Positions 37,645-44,275 are shown, counted from the stretch's first letter. The stretch: DNA of 64,000 nt from Citrobacter sp. wls619 (GCF_005281345.1 NZ_SZXJ01000078.1:124001-188000), one strand, 5' to 3'. The notes: generated from the sequence alone by a model not told the origin. Made by a program: numbers and translations.

Positions 37645-38775
37645 CTAGACCGCAATTACGATCCATTTTTTTTCTCTCTCATCTAAATATACTTCCGACA
37701 TTTCTTTGTTTTTGTGGCCCCATAAAGCCTGCACGTCCAATCCGTGTCGCTTATAAACCCGTCCTGATAACGACCTTTGCTCATAGAATGTCGGCGGCGT
37801 CTTGCCCTTAGAGGCAACGATTTCCACCCGGTCGCGAACCATGCTAAATGCGTCGGTAAGCGCCCTTGCTGTAACCCCATCTCCAGCGCTTGCCACGCCC
37901 ATTCTTTTTGTGTGATGAACAAGATACTTACTAACTACACAGTCACGGCATTTAGATACAACTTCACGTAAATTCATACCTATCTCTTCCATTTTTATAG
38001 ATAAAGGTATGGCAATTTGAGTGCCAGTTTTGTTTTGAACAACATGCAGGTGATCATCCCAAATATCGCTAAATTTCATTTTGACAATATCACCTGGTCG
38101 CTGCCCGGTTAGCATGGCCAGCAACATGGCATTTTTGAGATAAGAGCTGCTTGCGGCTTCGAATATCTTCCACCACTCCTGCATACCCAAACGCTGTCGT
38201 GACACGGTTACTTTGGGGTTTCTTGTTGCTTCTGCGGGGTTGAATCCGGGATTTACCACCCCGGCATATTGAGCCTCTTTGAACACCTCAACCCACCCAT
38301 AGCGGAGAGCCTGAGCCATTCGGTTTTTATCTTGGTCAGTGTATTCGGTGAGTATTGCCGACAATTCACGAGCTGAGACTTCGGTAATCGGAGTGCGCGG
38401 GAATCTTTCAGCTAAACGCCTTGCAAGCCTTTTTCCACTTGTGGCTGTACGCACTGATAGGTCGCCCTTGCCTAGCCTTTTATCAAGGATTTCACAGTAC
38501 CTTTCCACCCAGGCAGACAAAAGCATCTCACTCTTTCGCCCTGCTTTTTCAGATCGAATGTTAAGTATTGCGAAAGACTGGTTTACCTGCTGCTCTGCGT
38601 GGATTCTGTTTAGCTCTACTGCGGCGGTTCGTGCGGTGTCGGCATCCGTGCCGAACCCAATGAACTTACCAGATGACGGGTGCTTGTATTGCCAATAAAC
38701 CTTGTTTGTTCGCTTATCCAGCTTGCAATAAAGATTAGGAATGGAGACATTAAAACTACGTGGTCGAGCTGCCAT
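37645..38775 (-). CDS. int: Phage tyrosine integrase
   Basis: A 376-residue tyrosine recombinase of the P21/e14-like group that should integrate and excise the prophage. An N-terminal arm-type DNA-binding domain (residues 1-60), a core-binding domain (80-180) and the catalytic domain follow. Catalytic residues seen are R226 (TGQRPGD), K249, R334, H354 (LWGHK) and Y363 (EVYLD). The usual first His of the HxxR box is Tyr331 (YEQR). It overlaps the excisionase-like gene by 20 bases. Confidence 0.93.
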   Translation of the reverse strand: MAARPRSFNVSIPNLYCKLDKRTNKVYWQYKHPSSGKFIGFGTDADTARTAAVELNRIHAEQQVNQSFAILNIRSEKAGRKSEMLLSAWVERYCEILDKRLGKGDLSVRTATSGKRLARRLAERFPRTPITEVSARELSAILTEYTDQDKNRMAQALRYGWVEVFKEAQYAGVVNPGFNPAEATRNPKVTVSRQRLGMQEWWKIFEAASSSYLKNAMLLAMLTGQRPGDIVKMKFSDIWDDHLHVVQNKTGTQIAIPLSIKMEEIGMNLREVVSKCRDCVVSKYLVHHTKRMGVASAGDGVTARALTDAFSMVRDRVEIVASKGKTPPTFYEQRSLSGRVYKRHGLDVQALWGHKNKEMSEVYLDEREKKWIVIAV

Positions 38776-39013
38776 TTAAAACCCTCTCAACTAACGCCCT
38801 GGCATTTTTATCTATCCCTGACGATACCTTGATGGGTGCAATTAGTCCTACAAATTGTGCCGTTTCATCAATAAGCCAGCGCCTGCCCTGTTTTATTGCT
38901 GGCGGGTAGGTCTGCCTTGTCTTTGCAATAACCCGAAGCGTAGCGGCACACGGGGGTTCTTTAAAGTGGGCTTTCGCCCACTCGGTCATGCTCACCAGCA
39001 CCCGCGCCACCAC
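38756..39013 (-). CDS. Excisionase-like DNA-binding protein
   Basis: The 85-residue product is small and basic and sits directly upstream of int, the usual place of xis. EWAKAHFKEPPCAATLRVIA followed by GRRWLIDETAQFVG resembles the winged-helix excisionases of lambdoid prophages (for example of the e14 type), which bend attachment-site DNA and steer Int towards excision. The start could instead be the ATG at 38989 (MTEWAKAHF). Assignment rests on pattern and position. Confidence 0.7.
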   Translation of the reverse strand: MVARVLVSMTEWAKAHFKEPPCAATLRVIAKTRQTYPPAIKQGRRWLIDETAQFVGLIAPIKVSSGIDKNARALVERVLNGSSTT

Positions 39014-39336
39014 CCATCTTCTGACATTTCAAGCCGGATTCTCCGCTCCCCGCCAGAGATCCCCATTACTACCGAGTATAGATATTTTGGAAAAGAGAAT
39101 GTTGCACCCCCCTTCGAACTGAGCCCGCACTCAAGCCCCTCCCCAAGCCTTACCCTTATAACTTTCAATTCCTCATCCACCTCTACACGTGCTGATGAAT
39201 AATTCCCGCCCTCTAAAACATCTTTTGACAGATAGGCCAGGCCATACGCCTTAAGCACCAACACGGGCCCAATAAGACCACTTCTATTTGTTGATACCCT
39301 AACCTTCCCATATTCACGAATTGATTTAAAAACCAT
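38992..39336 (-). CDS. Hypothetical prophage protein
   Basis: A 114-residue frame (MVFKSIREYGKVRVSTNR) between the ead-like gene and the excisionase-like gene, overlapping each slightly. It is beta-rich with alternating charged and hydrophobic residues (ARVEVDEELKVIRVRLGEG). No membrane segment and no family I recognise. Overlaps on both sides support it as a real gene of the left operon. Confidence 0.55.
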   Translation of the reverse strand: MVFKSIREYGKVRVSTNRSGLIGPVLVLKAYGLAYLSKDVLEGGNYSSARVEVDEELKVIRVRLGEGLECGLSSKGGATFSFPKYLYSVVMGISGGERRIRLEMSEDGWWRGCW

Positions 39337-39802
39337 CAGGATTTACCCCGACAAGCTTGCATCTATCCATCAGCGATTGGGCCGTTACCGTTAGCAGGTT
39401 TAAATCAACCTCTGAGCCGTGAAGAATCACAGCCAGCCTCTTTAGCGTGGCTTGCGCTTGGCTATCTGGTGCTGGTTGTGGGGCGGCGTATAGTGGTACG
39501 GTTTTATACAGTGTTACGTCTGGCTCTTTGTTCTCGTTCCACTCACCAACCCAATCATCTATAACCGCTTTGCGGGTTGACGCATACTCACCAAAATCTA
39601 CCCCGTCACCCTGCATTACGTATAATATCGGCTCAGCGCTATCAGCTTTGCGCCGCAGCTGTAGTTCTAACAGCATCACTTCAAACAACCGCGCATCAAC
39701 TTCTACTGAACCACGAACACAACGAGAATTGTGCTCGGTTATTGTTGCCTGGATTTCAGAGAGGATTTTTGACAGTCGCTCGTCTGTTAGTTTGTTATTC
39801 AT
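39326..39802 (-). CDS. Ead/Ea22-like early prophage protein (long paralogue)
   Basis: A 158-residue protein beginning MNNKLTDERLSKILSEI. The N-terminal helix, the ELQLRRKADSAEP segment and the C-terminal LYAAPQPAPDSQ region recall the modular Ead/Ea22-type proteins in the left arms of lambdoid phages, whose function is unknown. Its first half shares NNKLTD and ELQxRRKADS with the gene just upstream, so the two are paralogues. It overlaps that gene by eight bases. Confidence 0.65.
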   Translation of the reverse strand: MNNKLTDERLSKILSEIQATITEHNSRCVRGSVEVDARLFEVMLLELQLRRKADSAEPILYVMQGDGVDFGEYASTRKAVIDDWVGEWNENKEPDVTLYKTVPLYAAPQPAPDSQAQATLKRLAVILHGSEVDLNLLTVTAQSLMDRCKLVGVNPDGF

Positions 39803-40100
39803 TACCCTTCTCCTGGTTAGTCATGGAGGTTTTCGGCAGGTGCTCGGCGTCCCACTTCTTCATGCACTCCTCAATTTCCCACGCTGTTTCACCAATAGTG
39901 CATAACCCATCAATCACGCGCTGGCGCTCTTTCAGTAAATTTTCGCTATCAGCCTTGCGGCGTTCCTGTAGCTCACACAGAAGCATGAACACGCTACGAA
40001 AATACGCCGCTTTAAATTCACTATCCGCTGTATCTATAGAGTTACTTGTCATGCACATAACTACTTCCAGTTCATTGTCTGTTAGTTTGTTATTGGTCAA
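39795..40100 (-). CDS. Ead/Ea22-like early prophage protein (short paralogue, TTG start)
   Basis: A 101-residue frame starting at TTG right after the stop of the upstream gene, with GGGGA seven bases before it. The product (M)TNNKLTDNELEVVM... repeats the NNKLTD start and ELQERRKADSEN segment of its downstream neighbour, which supports the TTG start over an internal ATG. The C-terminal half (ETAWEIEECMKKWDAEHL) differs. Helical and charged; function unknown. Confidence 0.6.
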   Translation of the reverse strand: MTNNKLTDNELEVVMCMTSNSIDTADSEFKAAYFRSVFMLLCELQERRKADSENLLKERQRVIDGLCTIGETAWEIEECMKKWDAEHLPKTSMTNQEKGNE

Positions 40101-40376
40101 TTAAAAATCCCCGTCGCCTACAGATAAATAGCTGCTAGCAGATAACGCAATCATTGAACTACCGCCCTCAATTTCACCCAGGAGCAGGTTAAACCCGCCT
40201 GACGCCGTGTAATAATTCGCGTCCGGGTACTCCTGTTTAACCTCGTCCAAAAGCGCCGCCAGTGCCTTTGTCAGCCGCTTAAATCTGCGCTCAATATTCG
40301 GGCACTTCTCATCTAACAGCCTATGCGCTTCGTACGGGTCGCCGTCGATACGCTCTATGAGTTCTTCTGTATTCAT
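40101..40376 (-). CDS. Hypothetical prophage protein
   Basis: A 91-residue acidic protein (MNTEELIERIDGDPYEAHRLLD) with a helical N-terminal half and a C-terminal half rich in Ser and Gly. I do not recognise a family. A GGGGCG stretch in a small hairpin (CGCCCC / GGGGCG, 40387-40402) lies in front of the ATG and could affect its translation. It is immediately followed by the TTG-started ead-like gene. Confidence 0.55.
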   Translation of the reverse strand: MNTEELIERIDGDPYEAHRLLDEKCPNIERRFKRLTKALAALLDEVKQEYPDANYYTASGGFNLLLGEIEGGSSMIALSASSYLSVGDGDF

Positions 40377-40405
40377 TCTGTTATCGCCCCTTATGGGGCG
40401 CTCCG

Positions 40406-40705
40406 TTAAGCTGGGGCGCGTGATGCACTGCCAAAAATCTTATGAATCGCGTAGCCGCTCCAGTTCTGGCGGCATTGGTCGAAGATGGAGCCACCTTGAT
40501 TGAGTGCGAGACGCCCGAGTTTGTAGGTTGACGGCTTACCACCTCGCCCAACCGTGACGTTCTCTACCAGCGCGTACCCCCTGAGTTTTGCCATCATTGT
40601 CGCCACCTTGTTGTAATCTGCTTTCGGGTTCGACTTGATGATTTGGTGAATCGTTGACTCACCATGCGCTCTCAGGTGATCCAGAATTAATTCTCTTGTG
40701 CCCAT
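40406..40705 (-). CDS. Winged-helix DNA-binding prophage protein
   Basis: The 99-residue product begins MGTRELILDHLRAHGESTIHQI and continues with VATMMAKLRGYALVE, GRGGKPSTYKLG: helix-turn-helix followed by a wing, as in small phage winged-helix proteins. It may regulate the early genes or bind DNA during replication or partition. The gene overlaps the end of its upstream neighbour. The specific role is unknown. Confidence 0.6.
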   Translation of the reverse strand: MGTRELILDHLRAHGESTIHQIIKSNPKADYNKVATMMAKLRGYALVENVTVGRGGKPSTYKLGRLALNQGGSIFDQCRQNWSGYAIHKIFGSASRAPA

Positions 40706-40706
40706 T

Positions 40707-40907
40707 TCATTTAGCCCCTTCGCACTCGCCGCTATTCACGCATTTATTGCACGGCTCATTTCCCTTGCTCTTACTGTGATCGCACGGCTGGGCATCAAAC
40801 CAACTAGCCCAAGAATCGGTTAGAGCGTGGCTGGTACCAGTTTTTATTGACACGTCAATCACTCGCGCCACCATGGAGCTTTTCAACATTCCAGCTACGG
40901 TTTTCAT
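40707..40907 (-). CDS. Hypothetical prophage protein with a four-Cys C-terminus
   Basis: A 66-residue frame overlapping the lipoprotein gene (ATGA junction). The C-terminal third holds four cysteines (C42, C53, C56, C62) with one His, arranged PCDH...EPCNKC...GEC, which could bind a metal. The N-terminal half is unremarkable. No family recognised. Confidence 0.5.
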   Translation of the reverse strand: MKTVAGMLKSSMVARVIDVSIKTGTSHALTDSWASWFDAQPCDHSKSKGNEPCNKCVNSGECEGAK

Positions 40908-41116
40908 TCATTGCCCTTAATTTTTGTATTGATTGTTTTTAATGCATTCACTACCTTTTCCGGGTCAGTGTTGGTGCATGCCACCTGATAAGAGTCGGCC
41001 TGGACGTTGACTGCGCACCCTTCCCCAAGAGAAACAGCTTCGTTCTTGCCCGACTCGCTTTTAGCCACACTACAACCAGAAATTAGAACAATTAAAATAA
41101 GCGGTATTTTTCGCAT
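40904..41116 (-). CDS. Small prophage lipoprotein
   Basis: The 70-residue product has a short lipoprotein signal peptide, MRKIPLILIVLISGC, with lipobox LISGC (Cys15), so the mature 56-residue protein should be anchored in the envelope. It is not proline-rich and so does not look like an Rz1-type spanin. GAGG lies at good spacing before the ATG. Expression from the lysogen could alter the host surface, for example by excluding other phages, but that is speculation. Confidence 0.65.
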   Translation of the reverse strand: MRKIPLILIVLISGCSVAKSESGKNEAVSLGEGCAVNVQADSYQVACTNTDPEKVVNALKTINTKIKGNE

Positions 41117-41304
41117 AAAATATCCTCTGCTTCTTTGCTGTAATTGCCTGAATTAATTAATTTAGAACGCTCGCGTGCCGCCTTTATAAAGACATTCCGC
41201 ACTTCATCCGACTGTCTTTTCCTTGTATCGCTCCTAATACAGAATGTTTGTCTATTTTCCCTTTGATTTACTATCCTTTTTTTGCTCTGAGATTTTAACC
41301 CCAT
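41092..41304 (-). CDS. Hypothetical small basic prophage protein
   Basis: A 70-residue basic protein (MGLKSQSKKRIVNQREN). ATG at 41304 is chosen over a GTG three codons earlier because a GGGGGTGA site is then well spaced. It overlaps the genes on both sides. The Lys/Arg-rich sequence (TRKRQSDEVRNVFIKAARERSK) suggests nucleic-acid binding, but no family is recognised. Confidence 0.5.
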   Translation of the reverse strand: MGLKSQSKKRIVNQRENRQTFCIRSDTRKRQSDEVRNVFIKAARERSKLINSGNYSKEAEDILCEKYRLF

Positions 41305-41656
41305 AATTAGCACTCACCCCCAAACAATGGGCATTGTGCGTCCCTTCGCCAATCATTGCGCCAACCATTCCACGAAAGCGCATTTCCGAAATCATCTTTC
41401 CATTGGAATAAATATGTTTGCATACCTTGACGAAGTAGCGCTCCTTCGCACTCGCCACCTTGTCATGCGCCGCGCTCAGCTCATGCGACATAGACAACAT
41501 CTCTACATCCTTCTTAGCTGCTTCACGAACAACAACATCGGCAATATCGCGATATGCCTTTACCTCGCCCTGTAAATACGCGATATAAGAATTCGCCGCC
41601 GCTAATTCATTACACGCGGAAAACCATTTCTTTGCTTTTTTCAACAATTCTTTCAT
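41252..41656 (-). CDS. Hypothetical prophage protein
   Basis: A 134-residue, largely helical protein (MKELLKKAKKWFSACNELAAANSYIAYLQGEV) with a probable coiled coil over residues 15-75 and a basic tail ending KKDSKSKGK. AAGGG precedes the ATG. No family recognised. It overlaps both neighbours, which supports it as a real gene. Confidence 0.5.
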   Translation of the reverse strand: MKELLKKAKKWFSACNELAAANSYIAYLQGEVKAYRDIADVVVREAAKKDVEMLSMSHELSAAHDKVASAKERYFVKVCKHIYSNGKMISEMRFRGMVGAMIGEGTHNAHCLGVSANYGVKISEQKKDSKSKGK

Positions 41657-41837
41657 TTCTAGCCCTTAGTTCATTTTTAATTAAATTAATTGTCAGGGAG
41701 TTTTCTGAATTTATTTTTTTAATAAAAACCTTATTCCCCTCGGTAATTCCACGCGCATGCGAACACCAAGCTAAAAGCTCAGTAAGCTCACTTACTTTCA
41801 TTGACTTAATTATTTTTTGAAAACTACCTTCCTGCAT
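41610..41837 (-). CDS. Hypothetical prophage protein
   Basis: A 75-residue frame (MQEGSFQKIIKSMKVSELTELLAWCSHARG) preceded by GGAG at good spacing. Helical and mixed in charge; no family recognised. It follows a 100-base gap after the Ref-like gene and overlaps the next gene by 47 bases, so its true end or neighbours' starts carry some doubt. Confidence 0.5.
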   Translation of the reverse strand: MQEGSFQKIIKSMKVSELTELLAWCSHARGITEGNKVFIKKINSENSLTINLIKNELRARNERIVEKSKEMVFRV

Positions 41838-41937
41838 TTATCGTCACTCCGCATCCTCAGTTTATAGAGGTGGGAGACTAGGTATTAGATCTCGCGATCC
41901 ACTCCCTTACGTAGCAACTAATGCGAAAACATACTTT

Positions 41938-42234
41938 TCATATATTTTCTAATGTAAGAATTAGTAATTCTTGTTCTTTGCCATACGCTCTTGTAAATGA
42001 CTCTTTTCCTGCGTGAATAGCTAACTTCCCATCCCCGCTATTTCTGTGATGGTTCGTACACAAACAAATAACCTCAAACCAGCCCGAACGCTGCGCCGCC
42101 CCCTGACCTTCGCGGATGTGATGTATCTCACCCGGGGTTCCCCATACACCAGCCTGTATGAAACAGGCCACACAACCCAGCTCTGCCACTTTTCCCACAT
42201 GAGCCTTTTCCGCTTTCGTCTGGTGCTTGCTCAT
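41938..42234 (-). CDS. Short Ref-family RecA-dependent HNH nuclease
   Basis: The 98-residue product has the zinc-binding HNH-type layout of phage P1 Ref: C21-x2-C24, EIHHIREGQGAAQRS (H38, H39), CLCTNHHR (C59, H62, H63) and AIHAGKESF (H74). P1 Ref is 186 residues and cleaves DNA at RecA-made displacement loops; here the basic N-terminal half is absent and only the catalytic domain remains. It may act in phage recombination. It overlaps the next upstream gene by four bases. Confidence 0.8.
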   Translation of the reverse strand: MSKHQTKAEKAHVGKVAELGCVACFIQAGVWGTPGEIHHIREGQGAAQRSGWFEVICLCTNHHRNSGDGKLAIHAGKESFTRAYGKEQELLILTLENI

Positions 42235-42455
42235 TGCATCACCTCAAAGCTACGCGCCACTAACTCTCCTTCCGCGTTAAGCCACAGCTCACCGTAAACG
42301 CTATCAGGGTGTTTTTTCATTAACTGGCTTACTACATGTTCAAAGCGCTGGAGCTGCTCGTCTGATACGTGAGAGAAGCGGCGAACGTATTCACCTGCTA
42401 ACGCTGCGTGGATACGGCTTGTTGATTGGTTTAACTGCTGGATTAACTTTTCCAT
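42231..42455 (-). CDS. Hypothetical prophage protein
   Basis: A 74-residue protein (MEKLIQQLNQSTSRIHAALAGEYVRRFSHVSDEQL) coupled by ATGA to the Ref-like gene. It is helical with amphipathic repeats and a short beta-like tail (YGELWLNAEGELVAR). No family recognised; its coupling suggests a role with the nuclease. Confidence 0.55.
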   Translation of the reverse strand: MEKLIQQLNQSTSRIHAALAGEYVRRFSHVSDEQLQRFEHVVSQLMKKHPDSVYGELWLNAEGELVARSFEVMQ

Positions 42456-42484
42456 TTACTGCTCCTTTGGCTGATTTTGGGCAA

Positions 42485-42508
42485 TAAAAAGCCCACGCGA
42501 AGTGGGCT
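42485..42508 (-). terminator. Terminator after the Cro-like gene
   Basis: AGCCCAC / GTGGGCT stem with five-base loop and five T on the minus strand, about 25 bases after the stop of the Cro-like gene. It would make the repressor a short transcript and limit read-through to the early genes. Confidence 0.8.
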
Positions 42509-42532
42509 ATTGGAAAAGCTCCGACTACGCTG

Positions 42533-42709
42533 TTATTTTTTGAGTTCGATTACGGGCAAATCCCGTCGATAGCTGTACAGCTTCCCATCGTCAACGATGT
42601 ATTCAGCCACCAACCAATCATTCACCCTTTGCGGTGTCGTTCCACATGCCTTTGCAAATGCAGACTTGTTTCCGCTGTAGTATTTTTCAATGTAATCAAT
42701 GAGCTTCAT
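42533..42709 (-). CDS. Cro-like helix-turn-helix repressor
   Basis: A 58-residue frame encodes MKLIDYIEKYYSGNKSAFAKACGTT followed by PQRVNDWLVAEYIVDDGKLY: a helix-turn-helix at residues 15-33 and a beta-hairpin tail with YSYRRDLP, as in small lambdoid Cro-type proteins. GAGGG precedes the ATG. A sigma-70-like promoter overlapped by tandem operators lies just upstream, so it probably controls its own synthesis. It is the only recognisable phage repressor in the element. Confidence 0.75.
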   Translation of the reverse strand: MKLIDYIEKYYSGNKSAFAKACGTTPQRVNDWLVAEYIVDDGKLYSYRRDLPVIELKK

Positions 42710-42734
42710 CAAACCCTCTATTGTTCCGATGTGT

Positions 42735-42790
42735 TTATTTAACGCTTTTTCCGTTAAGCCATCAAGCCTTATTTAACGCTTTTTCCGCTA
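42735..42790 (-). promoter_or_regulatory. Promoter with tandem palindromic operators for the Cro-like gene
   Basis: A 19-base repeat TTATTTAACGCTTTTTCCG occurs at 42735-42753 and 42769-42787. Each copy contains a palindrome with 6-base arms around CTTTTTC: TTAACG / CGTTAA in the first and TTAACG / CGCTAA in the second. On the minus strand TTGATG (42765-42760), 17 bases, TTAAAT (42742-42737) form a plausible promoter whose spacer and -10 box contain one copy. This is the layout of an autorepressed promoter. Confidence 0.7.
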
Positions 42791-42792
42791 AA

Positions 42793-43383
42793 TCACTTAG
42801 TCAGCATTTTTTGTTCATTCATAACTTCTTTCTTAATCTTGTAGTATGTCCCCTGCGACACGCCCAGCATCTTCATAACAGCATCGTCGGTAAACCCAGC
42901 ATCTTTCATTTGCTTTAGCTTGTCGCGGGCCTCGGTGACGTGCTTAGCTTCTCCGCGCTTACCCTTTCCTCTGGCGTAGGCCGCTTTCATTCCTTCTACC
43001 TGGCGTTGGCGAATCATCCCGCGCTCAAGCTGAGCTGCGGCAACCATGATGTTAATAATGAACTCACTCATGCCATTTTCATTGCCGGGGGTAAGCTCGA
43101 TCCCCAAATCCAGAACTTTCAGACTTACACCCATCTGCTTCCAGTCGTTCCACAGGTTTGCAAAGTCCATCGTTGAACGCGACAGGCGGTCTATCGACTT
43201 CACAACGACAACGTCACCTCTCCGCAATTTCCCAACCATGCGCTGAAATTGCGGTCGATCCAAATTCTTCCCGCTGGCTCCCTCATCATAAAAAGACTCA
43301 TCAAACTGGATGCCGTCAAACGCATCCTCTTGTCGGTCTATTTTTTGCTCTTTAGTTGAAACTCGACCATAGACAAAAATCAT
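42793..43383 (-). CDS. Serine recombinase (resolvase/invertase family)
   Basis: The 196-residue product has the complete catalytic domain: YGRVS with nucleophile Ser9 and Arg7, FYDEGASGKNLDRPQFQRM, and VVKSIDRLSRS with Arg66/Arg69. A long helix E (about 105-135) leads to a C-terminal helix-turn-helix (DDAVMKMLGVSQGTYYKIK). Such enzymes invert, resolve or integrate DNA. No invertible tail-fibre segment is evident. Paired direct repeats lie just upstream and may be its binding site. Its stop abuts the Cro-like operators. Confidence 0.9.
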   Translation of the reverse strand: MIFVYGRVSTKEQKIDRQEDAFDGIQFDESFYDEGASGKNLDRPQFQRMVGKLRRGDVVVVKSIDRLSRSTMDFANLWNDWKQMGVSLKVLDLGIELTPGNENGMSEFIINIMVAAAQLERGMIRQRQVEGMKAAYARGKGKRGEAKHVTEARDKLKQMKDAGFTDDAVMKMLGVSQGTYYKIKKEVMNEQKMLTK

Positions 43384-43415
43384 ACAGCACCCACATTCAA
43401 AATAAGTGCTTGTGA

Positions 43416-43506
43416 TATACCCTACAATTAAGCTTATGTCCTACATTTTTTTGTACCTTTTAGCGGGGCTTTTTGTTACCTATAAAATAGAATGCTTTTT
43501 TGTACC
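43416..43506. repeat. Paired direct repeats upstream of the serine recombinase
   Basis: Two copies of TTTTTTGTACC (43447-43457, 43496-43506; 49 apart) and two of TAT-RY-CCTACA type (43416-43426 TATACCCTACA, 43435-43445 TATGTCCTACA; 19 apart). They fill the 130-base gap in front of the recombinase gene, the classic place for a res-type site or operator. Confidence 0.55.
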
Positions 43507-43512
43507 CCACAA

Positions 43513-43540
43513 AAACAAAAAATCCCCCGAGGGGGATTAA
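43513..43540 (-). terminator. Terminator ending the late (virion) operon
   Basis: AATCCCCC / GGGGGATT stem followed on the minus strand by TTTTTTGTTTTT, overlapping the stop of the 43537 gene. It separates the virion genes from the recombinase and early genes. Confidence 0.88.
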
Positions 43541-43866
43541 AGAAAGTAACCATTGAAGTACAACTTTGGCTTTGGCGGTAACTCTTCAAGTCGTTTTTTT
43601 GCAGCATCCCTGTCTCTACGGGCATCATCTAAATCCATCTTGTCCGTGTAACACTCTACGTTCGTCTGTGCCACGGAATCCCACCCCATATTTACACATC
43701 CACTATAGTAACCTTCCTCCTGTTGAAACTTCCACTCCGCCGCCTGAGCGCTGCCCTCTACCATAGCCCGCTCTTCATCCCACCTTAAGAACTCGCGAGC
43801 GTTATTTTTACCAAACCACACAATACCAGCAGCAATGACAGTCAATATAACAAACAGTTTTTTCAA
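43537..43866 (-). CDS. Small membrane-anchored prophage protein (probable TTG start)
   Basis: The proposed TTG start gives a 109-residue protein, MKKLFVILTVIAAGIVWFG at the N-terminus, which is a membrane anchor, followed by an extended charged region with a coiled-coil-like stretch (DDARRDRDAAKKRLEEL). AGGGGA precedes the TTG at good spacing and the upstream gene's TGA overlaps it; an ATG five codons earlier has a weak site. No family recognised. With the preceding exported protein it could serve lysis or the envelope. Confidence 0.55.
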   Translation of the reverse strand: MKKLFVILTVIAAGIVWFGKNNAREFLRWDEERAMVEGSAQAAEWKFQQEEGYYSGCVNMGWDSVAQTNVECYTDKMDLDDARRDRDAAKKRLEELPPKPKLYFNGYFL

Positions 43867-43867
43867 C

Positions 43868-44260
43868 TCACTTCCCCTCATGGCACACAAGAGAGGTAAA
43901 CACCTCCAATCCCACCGCATTCAGCATCGTTACAGTAGCGATTCCCGTTATACTTGATAGAAGTAACACCTCTTCCGCTCCATTGCTGAACGCCAACTTA
44001 TACTGCCTTGACGCTCTCGTCTGATCGTCCATTGACATCATGCTAACCACTATGGGCTTAGGACTATTTTCTGCAACCATCGTAGTGCTTGCTCCGCCCG
44101 GTATTTCTTGCACCGTTAGCGCGGCATCCCTCCCGGTACTAACCCCAATACATGTATAGTCGTGGTTAATGTGATCCTTACCATTTAATGGCAAATCTTT
44201 TGCGAAAGCCCCTCCAGCCACTAGCAACCCCAAACACACAATCACCTTTCTGAATTTCAT
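43868..44260 (-). CDS. Small exported prophage protein
   Basis: A 130-residue protein with signal peptide MKFRKVIVCLGLLVAGGAFAKD (cleavage after AFA). ATG at 44260 is preceded by GGGGA; longer in-frame codons run through a terminator hairpin and are excluded. The mature part has two Cys (in YTCIGV and LVCHEG) that may form a disulfide. No family recognised. It is coupled to the membrane-anchored gene that follows. Confidence 0.65.
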   Translation of the reverse strand: MKFRKVIVCLGLLVAGGAFAKDLPLNGKDHINHDYTCIGVSTGRDAALTVQEIPGGASTTMVAENSPKPIVVSMMSMDDQTRASRQYKLAFSNGAEEVLLLSSITGIATVTMLNAVGLEVFTSLVCHEGK

Positions 44261-44275
44261 AAGATTTCCCCAGCC

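Noticed and set aside
37645..43383. Anti-phage defence island in the prophage early region
   Set aside because: Apart from the Ref-like nuclease and the lipoprotein, none of the small genes shows toxin, restriction, retron or other defence motifs that I recognise.
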